A DNA stretch of 64,000 nucleotides from Clostridium estertheticum (GTDB lineage: Bacteria > Bacillota > Clostridia > Clostridiales > Clostridiaceae): positions 4,490,501 to 4,554,500 of the forward strand of contig NZ_CP086239.1 of assembly GCF_026650985.1 (NCBI RefSeq), in the 5' to 3' direction. Both the position numbers and the translations under genes were made by a program. Shown here piece after piece: positions 29,601-37,498 of this stretch (position 1 is the stretch's first letter; every line of letters begins with the position of its first letter). The notes beneath the pieces are model-generated. The model did no database searches and was not told where the DNA came from. It saw only the letters and a program-made list of their open reading frames with translations.

Positions 29601-30215
29601 GGTCATCCGCTAGATGAATACGAAGAGACACTTAATATACAGACCAATACTAGAATATCTGATATTGTGCTAGATGAGAGTCTTGAAGAAGATAATGAAA
29701 TGCTTAGTGAAAGTTTTAAACTTCAAGATGGTGATAAAGTTATAATTGGTGGTATAATATCATCGGTTAGTAAAAAAGTTACTAAAAATAATGACATGAT
29801 GGCATTTATTAATTTAGAGGATTTATATGCTAGTGTTGAAGTAATAGTTTTTCCAAAGACATTTGAAAAATATAAGTCACTTATTGAAGAAGATGAAATA
29901 GTAATAATTAAAGGTAGGGTTAGTATTCGCGAAGAGGAACAACCAAAGATATTATGCGAAGATATTAAGCCTCTTGTAAAAATTAACAGCGAAAAAATTT
30001 ATATCTTAGTTGAAAATGATGTTATGATGAAAGATGCATTAAAGAAAATAAAGCAAAACTTAGCTATATATAGAGGAAGTACTCCTGTATATCTGTGTAC
30101 AAAAGAGCCGAGAAAAATGTATGCTGTGGATAAGGCTTTATGGCTCAGTGAAGAAATTGATGTTATGGAAGTTTTAAGAAAAATATTTGGTCAAGATAAT
30201 ATAAAAATACAATAA
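26634..30215 (+). CDS. dnaE: DNA polymerase III subunit alpha (DnaE)
   Basis: Replicative polymerase of 1193 residues. PHP domain at the N-terminus (FVHLHVHTEYSLLDG), palm with GPGRGSAAGS and the catalytic MPDIDSDF motif, thumb/fingers (LPRHSSTHAAGV), helix-hairpin-helix and a C-terminal OB domain (KVIIGGIISSV). It is the DnaE type and lacks the PolC exonuclease insert; Gram-positive cells usually also carry polC elsewhere. A TTG at 26616 is in frame but precedes the GAGGGGAAG ribosome binding site; ATG 26634 is used. It follows the YtoI-like gene by 39 nt. Confidence 0.96.
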   Translation: MTEKLKIKKKEDLGSFVHLHVHTEYSLLDGSGKIKELIAKTKELGMKSIAITDHGVMYGCVEFYKQAKEQGIKPIIGCEIYVAAKSMNIKETDRDNATHHLILLVKNAKGYQNLMHIVSAASIKGFYYKPRVDYEFLSKYSEGIIASSACLGGEVQSLLLRGNYEKAKEIALKYRDIFKDGYYLELQYHGMQDQFKVNELLVKLSKDTGIPLICTNDTHYIMQEDSKAHDILLCIQTAKTVDDENRMRYPSDQFYLKSPEEMQKTFAYVPEALSNTVKIAEMCNFDYEFHVSKLPRFPLPSGVDPYEFLREHCYEGLAPRYEVFSDVITRGFSIEYINEIAKVSPIAKMYVDRLEYELNIIKQMGYVDYFLIVWDFIKFAVDHGIPTGPGRGSAAGSIVAYTLDITKIDPIKYSLIFERFLNPERVSMPDIDSDFCYERRQDVIDYVVEKYGSTNVSQIITFGTMAPRACIRDVGRAMNYSYAEVDRIAKMIPSVLNITINKALEMNAELNSLYKDDSRVEALINIAKALEGLPRHSSTHAAGVVIASQPLVNYVPLQKNDEMIVTQFPMGTLEELGLLKMDFLGLRTLTVIRDCVDFVKQNRNVSIDIDNLDIEDHKVYKMIGEGKTVGIFQLESAGMTSFMKELKPDKFEDIIAGISLYRPGPMAEIPRYIRNKNSMDKVEYVTPKLEEILGVTYGVMVYQEQVMEIVRKLAGYSMGRSDLVRRAMSKKKHKVMEEERYNFIHGIVDESGNIEVQGCLRNGITEVAANKIFDQMMDFASYAFNKSHAAAYAVVGYETAYLMCYYPTEFIAAMLNSVKGNAEKIAFYTRYAVQINIGVLPPSINESFAEFTVKGDTIRFGLSALKNVGVNVIESIVRNREEKGEFSGFMDFCNKIDTSCVSKRAVESLIKAGAFDDFKIHRSQLLAVYEKVLDGVNNDRKRNISGQINLFLDFDNDYNNFEIEYPSIKEFKKKHILAMEKEMTGTYLSGHPLDEYEETLNIQTNTRISDIVLDESLEEDNEMLSESFKLQDGDKVIIGGIISSVSKKVTKNNDMMAFINLEDLYASVEVIVFPKTFEKYKSLIEEDEIVIIKGRVSIREEEQPKILCEDIKPLVKINSEKIYILVENDVMMKDALKKIKQNLAIYRGSTPVYLCTKEPRKMYAVDKALWLSEEIDVMEVLRKIFGQDNIKIQ

Positions 30216-30249
30216 AACATTTTTGTATAATTATAGAGGCAGTTATTAA

Positions 30250-30284
30250 AGGTAAGATTGTTATCTTTAATAACAATCTTGCCT
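30250..30284 (+). terminator. Hairpin after dnaE
   Basis: AGGTAAGATTGTTAT pairs with ATAACAATCTTGCCT (one G-T pair). A competing stem, GTTATTAAAG (30242-30251) with CTTTAATAAC (30265-30274), overlaps it. There is no T run, so termination is uncertain. Confidence 0.45.
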
Positions 30285-30412
30285 AAAGTAGTAATTTCAA
30301 CTCGATAAATGGTAAAATATATACATTTAACTTAAATATAACCATTAAAAGGATTACATTACGCTAGTAATAGGCCGTTTATTAAAAAATAAATATTTAT
30401 TTCTATAAACCG

Positions 30413-30639
30413 TTGAATGTTTCGAGAATTTTGTATAATATTAGAGTATAAAGGGTATTTTTTAATAATAGTTATATTTTTGTTGGTAACATGGACATAT
30501 TATGACCACGGTGGGGCGGATTTATCCCGATGGTACAGAAATGGAAAACAATTAATAATTGTTTTATACCTCAAAGAATCATAAAGGGGAAAAAATTAAT
30601 AATTGTTTATTCTATAGAGAGTTATAAGGAGGAATAGTT
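30413..30639 (+). promoter_or_regulatory. Promoter and possible structured leader of pfkA-pyk
   Basis: TTGAAT (30413-30418) and TATAAT (30434-30439), a tight 15-nt spacing, give a transcript with a 5' leader of about 195 nt. In the leader, ACCA at 30505-30508 can pair with TGGT at 30484-30487 (as TGGT-aa-CAT/ATG-ACCA) or with TGGT at 30531-30534 (enclosing GGG/CCC), which are mutually exclusive. AAAACAATTA pairs with TAATTGTTTT just after. The 15-nt AATTAATAATTGTTT occurs twice (30550, 30594). No known riboswitch class fits by eye. Confidence 0.5.
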
Positions 30640-31599
30640 ATGAAAACAATAGCGGTATTAACAAGTGGAGGCGACGCACCAGGAATGAACGCAGCCATTA
30701 GAGCAGTAGTTAGGATGGCTATATTCAAAGGCATAAGAGTTATGGGTGTACAAAGAGGGTATAGTGGACTTATAAATGGTGAAATATTTGATATGGATAG
30801 ACATTCGGTTTCAGATATAATTCATAGAGGTGGAACTATTCTTAGAACTGCACGATGTGAAGAATTTAAAACTGAGGCTGGAAGAAAAAAGGCAGTTAAT
30901 GTACTAAGAGTATTTGGTATTGATGGACTAGTAGTAATTGGTGGAGATGGTTCCTTTGCAGGAGCACAACTTTTATCAGACCTTGGTATTGCAACTGTAG
31001 GTATACCAGGAACTATAGATAATGACCTTCCATATAGTGAATATTCGATAGGGTTTGATACAGCACTAAATACAGTGCTTGATGCTATAAATAAAATAAG
31101 AGATACTTCAAGTTCTCATGAGAGAATTAGTGTTGTTGAAGTAATGGGAAGAAACTGTGGAGATATAGCCTTATATGCTGGTATTGGTGGAGGAGCTGAA
31201 GAAGTAATTATACCTGAAAAAGGGTATGAAATAGACTCTTTGTGCAAAACTATATTTGAAGGTAAATTAAGAGGCAAAATGCACAATCTAATAATCCTTG
31301 CTGAAGGTGTAGGCGGTGCCAATGAACTTGCAAAGCAGGTTGAAGAAATAACCGGAATTGAATCAAGAGCTACAATACTCGGCCATATTCAAAGAGGTGG
31401 AAGTCCAAGTGCATTTGATAGAATGCTTGCATCTAAAATGGGAGTAGCTGCAGTGCAAGTACTTATAGAAGGTAGATCAGGCAGAGTTATTGGTATGAAA
31501 AATGGCAAAATAGTTGATGAAGATATCAATGAAGCGCTAGAAATACCAAGAAAATTTAATGAAGAACTTTATGAAATATCTAAAATTCTTTCTTACTAA
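30640..31599 (+). CDS. pfkA: 6-phosphofructokinase
   Basis: Converts fructose-6-phosphate and ATP to fructose-1,6-bisphosphate, the committed step of glycolysis. 319 residues, the standard bacterial ATP-PFK size. Motifs: [18 protein letters not shown] (4-21), [18 protein letters not shown] (catalytic Asp) and [22 protein letters not shown] before ATG 30640. It is 71 nt before pyk with no hairpin between, so pfkA-pyk is a glycolytic operon as in many clostridia. Codon choice (AGA, GGA, GAA, A/T-ending throughout) fits high expression. Confidence 0.97.
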   Translation: MKTIAVLTSGGDAPGMNAAIRAVVRMAIFKGIRVMGVQRGYSGLINGEIFDMDRHSVSDIIHRGGTILRTARCEEFKTEAGRKKAVNVLRVFGIDGLVVIGGDGSFAGAQLLSDLGIATVGIPGTIDNDLPYSEYSIGFDTALNTVLDAINKIRDTSSSHERISVVEVMGRNCGDIALYAGIGGGAEEVIIPEKGYEIDSLCKTIFEGKLRGKMHNLIILAEGVGGANELAKQVEEITGIESRATILGHIQRGGSPSAFDRMLASKMGVAAVQVLIEGRSGRVIGMKNGKIVDEDINEALEIPRKFNEELYEISKILSY

Positions 31600-31670
31600 A
31601 GTGATTTAATAAGAAGGCTTATATATAAAAGCTAAATATAAAATAATATACAATAAGAGGAGAATAATTA

Positions 31671-33431
31671 ATGAAAAAAACTAAAATGATTTGTACAGTA
31701 GGACCAGCTAGTGGAAGTATGGAAACTATAAAAGATTTAATAAATGCAGGAATGGATGCTTCAAGACATAATTTTTCACATGGTGATCATCAAGAACATT
31801 TAGAAAGAATTGATAGAGTCAAACTAGTTAGAAAAGAAATGAATAGACATATTGCTATAATACTTGATACTAAAGGACCAGAAATAAGAACAGGAAATTT
31901 TTCAGCTGGTAAAGTTGAATTACAAGAAGGATCTAAATTCACTGTTGTTTGTGGTGAAGAAGTTATTGGAGATGAAACTATATGCTCTGTAACTTATGAA
32001 GAATTATATAAAGATGTTGTTGCTGGCGATACTATATTAATAGATGATGGTTTAGTTGGACTCACAGTAGAAAGCGTTGAAGGTAAAAAAGTACATTGTG
32101 TAGTTGCAAATACTGGTATGGTAGGAAATCACAAAGGTGTTAATGTTCCTGGAGTTGCAATAAATCTTCCTGCACTTACAGCAAGAGATATTGATGATTT
32201 GAAATTTGGATGTGAAATAGGTGTTGATTTTATTGCAGCATCATTTGTAAGAAAAGCATCAGATGTACTTCATATAAGACGTGTTCTTAATGAAAATGGT
32301 GGAGAAAAAGTACAAATAATTTCTAAAGTTGAGAATCAAGAAGGTGTTGATAACATTGATGATATTATTAAATTATCTGATGCTGTCATGGTTGCCAGAG
32401 GAGATTTAGGAGTTGAAATTCCAACAGAGGAAGTTCCAATAGTTCAAAAAATGATGATAGCTAAATGTAATGCTGCTGGTAAAGCAGTTATAACAGCTAC
32501 TCAAATGTTAGATTCTATGATCAGAAACCCAAGACCAACTAGAGCAGAGTCTTCAGATGTTGCAAATGCAATATTTGATGGTACAGATGCTATAATGTTA
32601 AGTGGTGAAACTGCTAATGGTAAATACCCAGTTGAAGCAGCTACTATAATGGCTAAAATAGCACAAACTGCTGAAAACGCTCTTAACTACAAAGAAAATT
32701 TAAAGAATAAGGGAGCAGTTCATATTCCTAATGTACCAAATGCTATTAGTTTAGCTACTTGTACTACTGCTATGGAATTAAACGCTTCAGCTATTATTAC
32801 TGCAACTCAAAGTGGTAATACAGCAAGAAAAGTTTCAGCTTATAGACCAGAATGTCCAGTTATTGCGGTTACTCCTTATGAAGTAGTAGCTAGAAGTTTA
32901 GCATTAAATTGGGGCGTTGTTTCAGTATGTGCTGATAAAATAGAATCTACAGATAAACTTATAGATAATTCTGTAGCTATTGCATTAAAAGCAGGATATG
33001 TACAAAAGGGAGATTTAGTAGTTATTGCTGCTGGAATTCCTGCCAATTTTGTAGGTAGTACAAACATGATGAAGGTTCATATTGTTGGTGATATATTACT
33101 TCAAGGTAAAGGAAATATAAGCGCATCAGCTTGTGGTACAGCTTGCTTTGCGCAAAATGCAAAAGAAGCAAATGAAACTATGCGTGATGGTGATATTTTA
33201 GTAGTAAAAACATTAACTAAAGAATATACTGATTTATTAGATAGAGTTTCAGGAATTATTGTTGAAGAAGATGCAACAAGATCAGATGTTGTTGTTGAAG
33301 GTACTTCAAAAGCGGTTCCAATAATATACAATGCAGCAGGAGCAGTTGATATTATTAAAACTGGTTCTTTTATAACAATGGATGCAGCTAGAGGTATTGT
33401 ATACAGTGGTAGGGCTAATGTAAAGAACTAA
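31671..33431 (+). CDS. pyk: Pyruvate kinase with C-terminal PEP-utiliser-like domain
   Basis: Converts PEP and ADP to pyruvate and ATP. 586 residues: barrel, B domain and allosteric domain fill the first 475; an extra domain of about 110 residues (from about 475, GKGNISASACGTACF) is the PEP-utilising-type tail common in Firmicutes. The conserved phospho-His segment reads TSKAVP, with Lys in place of His, so the tail probably does not carry phosphate. Motifs include HNFSHGD, IISKVENQEGVDNID, MVARGDLGVEIP and NPRPTRAES. SD GAGGAG before ATG 31671. Codon use is the most biased in the window, consistent with heavy expression. Two hairpins with T runs follow. Confidence 0.97.
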   Translation: MKKTKMICTVGPASGSMETIKDLINAGMDASRHNFSHGDHQEHLERIDRVKLVRKEMNRHIAIILDTKGPEIRTGNFSAGKVELQEGSKFTVVCGEEVIGDETICSVTYEELYKDVVAGDTILIDDGLVGLTVESVEGKKVHCVVANTGMVGNHKGVNVPGVAINLPALTARDIDDLKFGCEIGVDFIAASFVRKASDVLHIRRVLNENGGEKVQIISKVENQEGVDNIDDIIKLSDAVMVARGDLGVEIPTEEVPIVQKMMIAKCNAAGKAVITATQMLDSMIRNPRPTRAESSDVANAIFDGTDAIMLSGETANGKYPVEAATIMAKIAQTAENALNYKENLKNKGAVHIPNVPNAISLATCTTAMELNASAIITATQSGNTARKVSAYRPECPVIAVTPYEVVARSLALNWGVVSVCADKIESTDKLIDNSVAIALKAGYVQKGDLVVIAAGIPANFVGSTNMMKVHIVGDILLQGKGNISASACGTACFAQNAKEANETMRDGDILVVKTLTKEYTDLLDRVSGIIVEEDATRSDVVVEGTSKAVPIIYNAAGAVDIIKTGSFITMDAARGIVYSGRANVKN

Positions 33432-33481
33432 AAAAACTTTCTGAAGTCGTTGATATTTAAGCGACCAAGGAGATGAATTAA

Positions 33482-33510
33482 GAATTGTCATAAAATTGGC
33501 AATCCTTTTT
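33482..33510 (+). terminator. Terminator after pyk (first)
   Basis: GAATTGTCA pairs with TTGGCAATCC-type partner (8 of 9 bases, including one G-T) around TAAAAT, followed by TTTTT. Confidence 0.6.
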
Positions 33511-33614
33511 CTTATTTATGAAAATATAAAATATTTTAAATAATTATGTATAAATAAAAAAAACTTGGTTACAATCATAAGTACAAGCAAACAACATGGC
33601 AACTGATTTCTTTT

Positions 33615-33641
33615 AAAGCACCTATATGGTGCTTTTTTTTT
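33615..33641 (+). terminator. Terminator after pyk (second)
   Basis: AAAGCACC pairs with GGTGCTTT around TATAT, then a run of T to 33641. A strong terminator about 100 nt beyond the first, giving tandem termination of a highly expressed operon. Confidence 0.9.
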
Positions 33642-33716
33642 ATCTGTAGTATAATAAAAAGTAAAGCAAGGAATTATAATTAAATATAATACTAAAATTA
33701 AGTTGGAGGGGTAGAT

Positions 33717-34076
33717 ATGAGAGGGACTCTAAGTTGTACTGCCACAAATTGTGTTAATAATATGTCGGGGATATGCTCAGCGAGTACTATCAACATTTTA
33801 GGGTCAAATGTTCATAGCAAAGAGGAGACACAGTGTGAAACATTTGCTGAAAAGGGACTAAAAAATTCATTTAATAATGTACTTAATATGAATGTTATTG
33901 GAGAAATTAAACAAGCATTTAATAATGACAAAATAGAAATGAGTCCCAAAATTGAATGCGAAGTTATAAACTGTGTGCATAATAGGGATGAAGAATGTGT
34001 TGCTCATAATATTATGGTAAATGGTAGAGAGGCTTTAAGCAGTGAAAAAACAGAATGTCAGACGTTTAAAGAATAA
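33717..34076 (+). CDS. DUF1540 domain protein (two cysteine-rich repeats)
   Basis: 119 residues with two copies of a Cys-rich unit: residues 1-45 (C-X4-C-X6-C, later ETQCETF) and 78-119 (CEVINCVHNRDEECVAHNI, ending TECQTF). This is the DUF1540 pattern, proposed to bind metal through the four cysteines. No signal peptide or membrane helix. Function unknown. SD GGAGGGG before ATG 33717. It stands alone between the pyk terminators and the rlmD hairpin, and such proteins are often sporulation-time or stress genes in clostridia, but no sigma site is recognisable here. Confidence 0.85.
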   Translation: MRGTLSCTATNCVNNMSGICSASTINILGSNVHSKEETQCETFAEKGLKNSFNNVLNMNVIGEIKQAFNNDKIEMSPKIECEVINCVHNRDEECVAHNIMVNGREALSSEKTECQTFKE

Positions 34077-34124
34077 GAAAAATTTAAGATTGTGAAATAA
34101 GCATTTTTTCTTTGCATTTGTTAT

Positions 34125-34156
34125 AAAGGCATCTAGAAAAAAATCTAGATGCCTTT
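34125..34156. terminator. Hairpin between the DUF1540 gene and rlmD
   Basis: A perfect 13-bp stem, AAAGGCATCTAGA with TCTAGATGCCTTT, around AAAAAA. The A-rich left side and lack of a T run after it mean it terminates better on the minus strand than the plus; it is probably bidirectional. Confidence 0.6.
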
Positions 34157-34200
34157 AACATGGGAAAAATAGCAGTAGATAGAAGGTTGGAGGAGAATTC

Positions 34201-35586
34201 ATGAAAAGAAAACTTGAGAATTATGTTATTCCTGTTAAAAAAAATGAAGATTATATAATAACTATAGATAATATGGGGTATGAGGGTGAAGGTGTAGGTA
34301 AGATTGATGGATTTACCGTTTTCGTTGCGGGTGCAATAGTAGGAGAAAGGGTGTTAATAAAAATTGTTAAGATATCTAAAAATTTTGGCTTTGGAAAGTT
34401 GCTCGAGATAATTGAGAAATCGATAAGCAGAATAGAACCAGTATGTGACATATATAAAAGCTGTGGAGGGTGCAATTTGCAGCATATAGATTACGCGGCC
34501 CAATTAGATTTTAAAACAAATAGAGTAAATCAAGTTATAAATAGAATAGGAAAATTAGAGAAAGTAATTGTGCATCCAACACTCGGGATGGAGTCTCCAT
34601 ATAATTATAGAAATAAGGTTCAATTACCTGCCAGCAATAAAAATGGGGAAGTGAAAATTGGGTTTTATGCGGCAAGAAGTCACGACATAATTAACATGGA
34701 AAACTGCTATATTCAAGACAGCGTAGCAGATATTGTAGTAAAACTTACAAGAAAGTGGATAAAAGAGTTTAACATACAATGTTATAACGAAGAAAATCAT
34801 CAGGGGATTTTACGTCACGTTATGATTAGAAAAGGATCTAAAACAGGACAGGTTATGGTTGTGTTAGTTACAAATGGTAAAAGCCTTCCTTATAAAGAAG
34901 AATTTATAGCAATAATTACTAAAAAGATTAAGGGTATTGTGAGTGTAATACAAAATATTAATAGTGAAAAAACTAATGTAATCCTCGGAGAAACTTGCTT
35001 GACGTTATGGGGAAAAGATACAATAACTGATTACATAGGAGAATTTAAATTTGAAGTTTCTCCACTATCATTTTTCCAAGTTAATTCAGTTCAAACAGAA
35101 GTGCTCTACGATAAGGTATTAGAGTATGCAAATTTAAGCGGTGGCGAAGTTGTACTTGACGCTTATTGTGGTACAGGTACTATCTCATTGTTTTTATCTC
35201 AGAAGGCTAAAAAAGTTTATGGTGTTGAAATAGTACCACAGGCTATTGAAAATGCTAAAATAAATGCTAAAGTAAACAATGTAGAAAATACAGAATTTTT
35301 AGTAGGGGAAGCAGAGGTAATTATTCCAAAACTTATAAATGATGGAGTAATTGCTGATGTAGTTGTAGTTGATCCACCAAGAAAGGGTTGTGATAAAACT
35401 CTACTAGAAGCCATAAGTCATATGGGTCCTATTACTATAGTTTATGTTTCTTGTGATCCAGGTACATTAGCTCGTGATTTAGGAATCTTAAATGAACTTG
35501 GATATATTACTAAAGAGATCCAGCCCGTAGATATGTTTCCTCAGACGGCGCATATAGAATGCGTTGCAAGGATAGAGAAAAGATAG
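34201..35586 (+). CDS. rlmD: 23S rRNA (uracil-5-)-methyltransferase RlmD family
   Basis: SAM-dependent methyltransferase of 461 residues making 5-methyluridine in 23S rRNA. TRAM domain at the N-terminus (about 15-70, [17 protein letters not shown]), then a [4Fe-4S] site with [10 protein letters not shown] (about 82-91) and a later Cys in MENCYI, the SAM motif [22 protein letters not shown], and the catalytic Cys418 in SCDPGT. Firmicute enzymes of this type can modify two positions (RlmCD). SD GGAGGAG before ATG 34201. It is followed directly by the first copy of a direct repeat that contains its terminator. Confidence 0.93.
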   Translation: MKRKLENYVIPVKKNEDYIITIDNMGYEGEGVGKIDGFTVFVAGAIVGERVLIKIVKISKNFGFGKLLEIIEKSISRIEPVCDIYKSCGGCNLQHIDYAAQLDFKTNRVNQVINRIGKLEKVIVHPTLGMESPYNYRNKVQLPASNKNGEVKIGFYAARSHDIINMENCYIQDSVADIVVKLTRKWIKEFNIQCYNEENHQGILRHVMIRKGSKTGQVMVVLVTNGKSLPYKEEFIAIITKKIKGIVSVIQNINSEKTNVILGETCLTLWGKDTITDYIGEFKFEVSPLSFFQVNSVQTEVLYDKVLEYANLSGGEVVLDAYCGTGTISLFLSQKAKKVYGVEIVPQAIENAKINAKVNNVENTEFLVGEAEVIIPKLINDGVIADVVVVDPPRKGCDKTLLEAISHMGPITIVYVSCDPGTLARDLGILNELGYITKEIQPVDMFPQTAHIECVARIEKR

Positions 35587-35624
35587 GTGCCACCCACGTG
35601 GCAAGTGGCATGTGAAAGATTTTA

Positions 35625-35691
35625 AGCAAAATTGAATTGCCTTTTATGTTCCCTCAGACGAGAGTTTGGGGGAATTTTTAATTTAGGGGTA
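35625..35691 (+). repeat. Direct repeat copy 1 (with terminator), left edge of accessory cassette
   Basis: 67 nt starting AGCAAAATTGAATTGCC, near-identical to 40610-40677. It contains a terminator: TTCCCTCAGAC (35649-35659) with GTTTGGGGGAA (35664-35674), then TTTTT. Directly after rlmD, so likely that gene's own terminator. Confidence 0.9.
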
Positions 35692-35796
35692 AGATAGACT
35701 CTTCAATATATAAAGATTATGTACTTGTTATTATATTTATTAAATATAAGGCTTAGAGGTTTAAACGAGATCATTGAAGGAATATGAAAATAATTC

Positions 35797-35825
35797 TTGA
35801 CCGATCGTTCTCAAAATGTTATTAT
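35797..35825 (+). promoter_or_regulatory. Promoter of the TetR gene
   Basis: TTGACC (35797-35802), exactly 17 nt, TATTAT (35820-35825). The candidate operator CGTTCTCAAAA (35806-35816) lies between the two boxes, so the regulator probably represses its own promoter. Confidence 0.75.
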
Positions 35826-35848
35826 GCTATTAGCAAGGAGGGAAAGTA

Positions 35849-36427
35849 ATGGGAAGAAGCAAAGAATTCGATGAAAATGTAGTTCTACAGAAGGCAATGG
35901 AATTATTTTGGGAACAAGGTTATGAAAAGACATCTTTGAGCGATCTAGTAGAGCATATGGGAATACATCGTAGAAGTTTATATGATACATTCGGTGATAA
36001 GCATACATTATTTTTAAAAACAATAGATTGTTACAATGAATTAATAAAAAACAAAATACAAGCTGAAGTTTCACATGCAGAAACGTCAAAACAAGCGATA
36101 CAATTTATCTTTGATTTTATGATAGAAGGATACGAAGATAGACAATGGGGGTGCTTGATTGTAAATTCAGCAACTGAGATGGCTCTTCGAGATAAAGAAG
36201 TAGAAGAAAAGACTGAAGAGGCATTTATGCAAATGGAGCATTTTCTTGCGGATCTTGTTCGTAAAGGGCAGCAAACAGGTGAATTTTCCTGTGATTATGA
36301 TGCTGAAGTTTTAGCAGAAATCTTGCAAAATACTTTGCTTGGAATTCGTGTGCTTTTAAGAACCACAGCGAGCAAAGAAAAAATGCATCGTATAGCTGAT
36401 TTTCTCGTGAATCTGTTAAATAAATAA
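35849..36427 (+). CDS. TetR/AcrR family regulator
   Basis: 192 residues. N-terminal HTH: VLQKAMELFWEQGYEKTSLSDLVEHMGIHRRSLYDTFGDKH shows the canonical helix-turn-helix (split here only in reading; residues about 10-50). The C-terminal ligand domain resembles that of regulators controlling redox enzyme or detoxification genes. An 11-nt motif repeated in its own promoter (35806) and before the following nitroreductase gene (36452) suggests it controls both. SD AAGGAGGG before ATG 35849. First gene of the accessory cassette. Confidence 0.9.
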   Translation: MGRSKEFDENVVLQKAMELFWEQGYEKTSLSDLVEHMGIHRRSLYDTFGDKHTLFLKTIDCYNELIKNKIQAEVSHAETSKQAIQFIFDFMIEGYEDRQWGCLIVNSATEMALRDKEVEEKTEEAFMQMEHFLADLVRKGQQTGEFSCDYDAEVLAEILQNTLLGIRVLLRTTASKEKMHRIADFLVNLLNK

Positions 36428-36450
36428 TTTTTTTACACTAATTAGAATGA

Positions 36451-36467
36451 ACGTTCTCAAAAAACGT
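36451..36467 (+). promoter_or_regulatory. Candidate TetR operator upstream of the nitroreductase
   Basis: ACGTT-N7-AACGT inverted repeat. It shares CGTTCTCAAAA with the promoter region of the TetR gene (35806-35816). It is 155 nt before the nitroreductase ATG. Inference from repetition and symmetry. Confidence 0.5.
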
Positions 36468-36621
36468 GCTTATCTCCTTTATAACGATAAATTTGATGCG
36501 ATTTCCTAGATAACTATTTTCTCATGTTTTTGATGTCTTTTAATAGATATTATAAATAAAACAAAAATTGAATATATTCGTATCATATATGAGTATAAAA
36601 ATTAATAAGGAGTGAATTAAA

Positions 36622-37428
36622 ATGAGTTTAATAACAGTAAATGAAGAAAAATGTATAAAATGTGGATTGTGCGTAGAGGAATGTCCATTAGGAGTATTAA
36701 AATTAGAATCCACTGGCCCAAAAGAAGTCCAACCTGATGCATGTTTTGCTTGTGGCCATTGTGTAGCTATATGTCCAAAAGAAGCTATAGATAATAAGAA
36801 ATCACCATTAGCTATGCAAAGTAATATAGAAGAAGTCCCAAAATTAAATGCAGAAGAAGCAAAGAATTTTATTAGGGCACGAAGATCTATCCGTTCTTAT
36901 AAGAGTACACCAGTTCCAAGAGAAAAATTAATGCAGCTTGTTGATGTTGCTCATTTAGCTCCAACTGCTAGTAATTCACAAGGTATATCTTATCTAATAA
37001 TAGATGATAAAAAAACAATTGAATTAGCAGTTGAGGAATGTATCAACTGGTTTGAGAATGATGCAACTTGGAGTAAGATGCTAGCTGGTATGATTAAGGG
37101 GTACAGAGAAAATAAAGTTGATACTATTTTAAGAGATGCACCTAGTATAATTTTAACTTTGGCTGATGATGATTTTTATAATGGTAGAGAAAATTCTATT
37201 ATTTCATTATCTTATCTTGAATTATATGCTCCATCTCTTGACCTTGGATCATGTTGGGCAGGAGTATTTGAGATTTGTGCTCGCAGTGATAATTCACCAA
37301 TGTACAAGATTTTTAATATTCCAGAAAAAAAGAAAATAACAGGAGCTGTAATGGTAGGATATCCTAAGTATAGTTATAAAAGATTTACAGACAGACAACC
37401 ATTATCTGCTTCCTTTTATGAAAATTAA
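36622..37428 (+). CDS. Ferredoxin-nitroreductase fusion protein
   Basis: 268 residues: an N-terminal 2x[4Fe-4S] ferredoxin module with CIKCGLCVEECP (Cys at 11, 14, 17, 21) and CFACGHCVAICP (about 40-51), fused to an FMN nitroreductase domain (about 70-268) with RARRSIRSYKSTPVP and LAPTASNSQG. The fusion lets the ferredoxin feed electrons straight to the flavin. Substrate unknown; family members reduce nitro groups, quinones or enoates. SD AAGGAGTG before ATG 36622. Its base use is like the host chromosome, unlike the two genes that follow. Confidence 0.92.
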   Translation: MSLITVNEEKCIKCGLCVEECPLGVLKLESTGPKEVQPDACFACGHCVAICPKEAIDNKKSPLAMQSNIEEVPKLNAEEAKNFIRARRSIRSYKSTPVPREKLMQLVDVAHLAPTASNSQGISYLIIDDKKTIELAVEECINWFENDATWSKMLAGMIKGYRENKVDTILRDAPSIILTLADDDFYNGRENSIISLSYLELYAPSLDLGSCWAGVFEICARSDNSPMYKIFNIPEKKKITGAVMVGYPKYSYKRFTDRQPLSASFYEN

Positions 37429-37498
37429 TGATGGAATAGATCGAAGCAACATAGGGAAAATTTGTACTAGTGATTTTTACTAGAAGGAGGTATATATT

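Noticed and set aside
30481-30540. T-box riboswitch before pfkA (GATGGTAC looks similar to the T-box core)
   Set aside because: The core TGGNACCGCG is not complete and there is no downstream amino-acid gene.
35588-35610. GTGCCACCCACGTGGC-type hairpins just after rlmD
   Set aside because: Two overlapping short stems can be drawn, but the terminator in the direct repeat just downstream explains the site better.
36450-36456. GAACGTTC before the nitroreductase as an SOS site
   Set aside because: Same lack of spacer; better explained as part of the TetR-type repeat.
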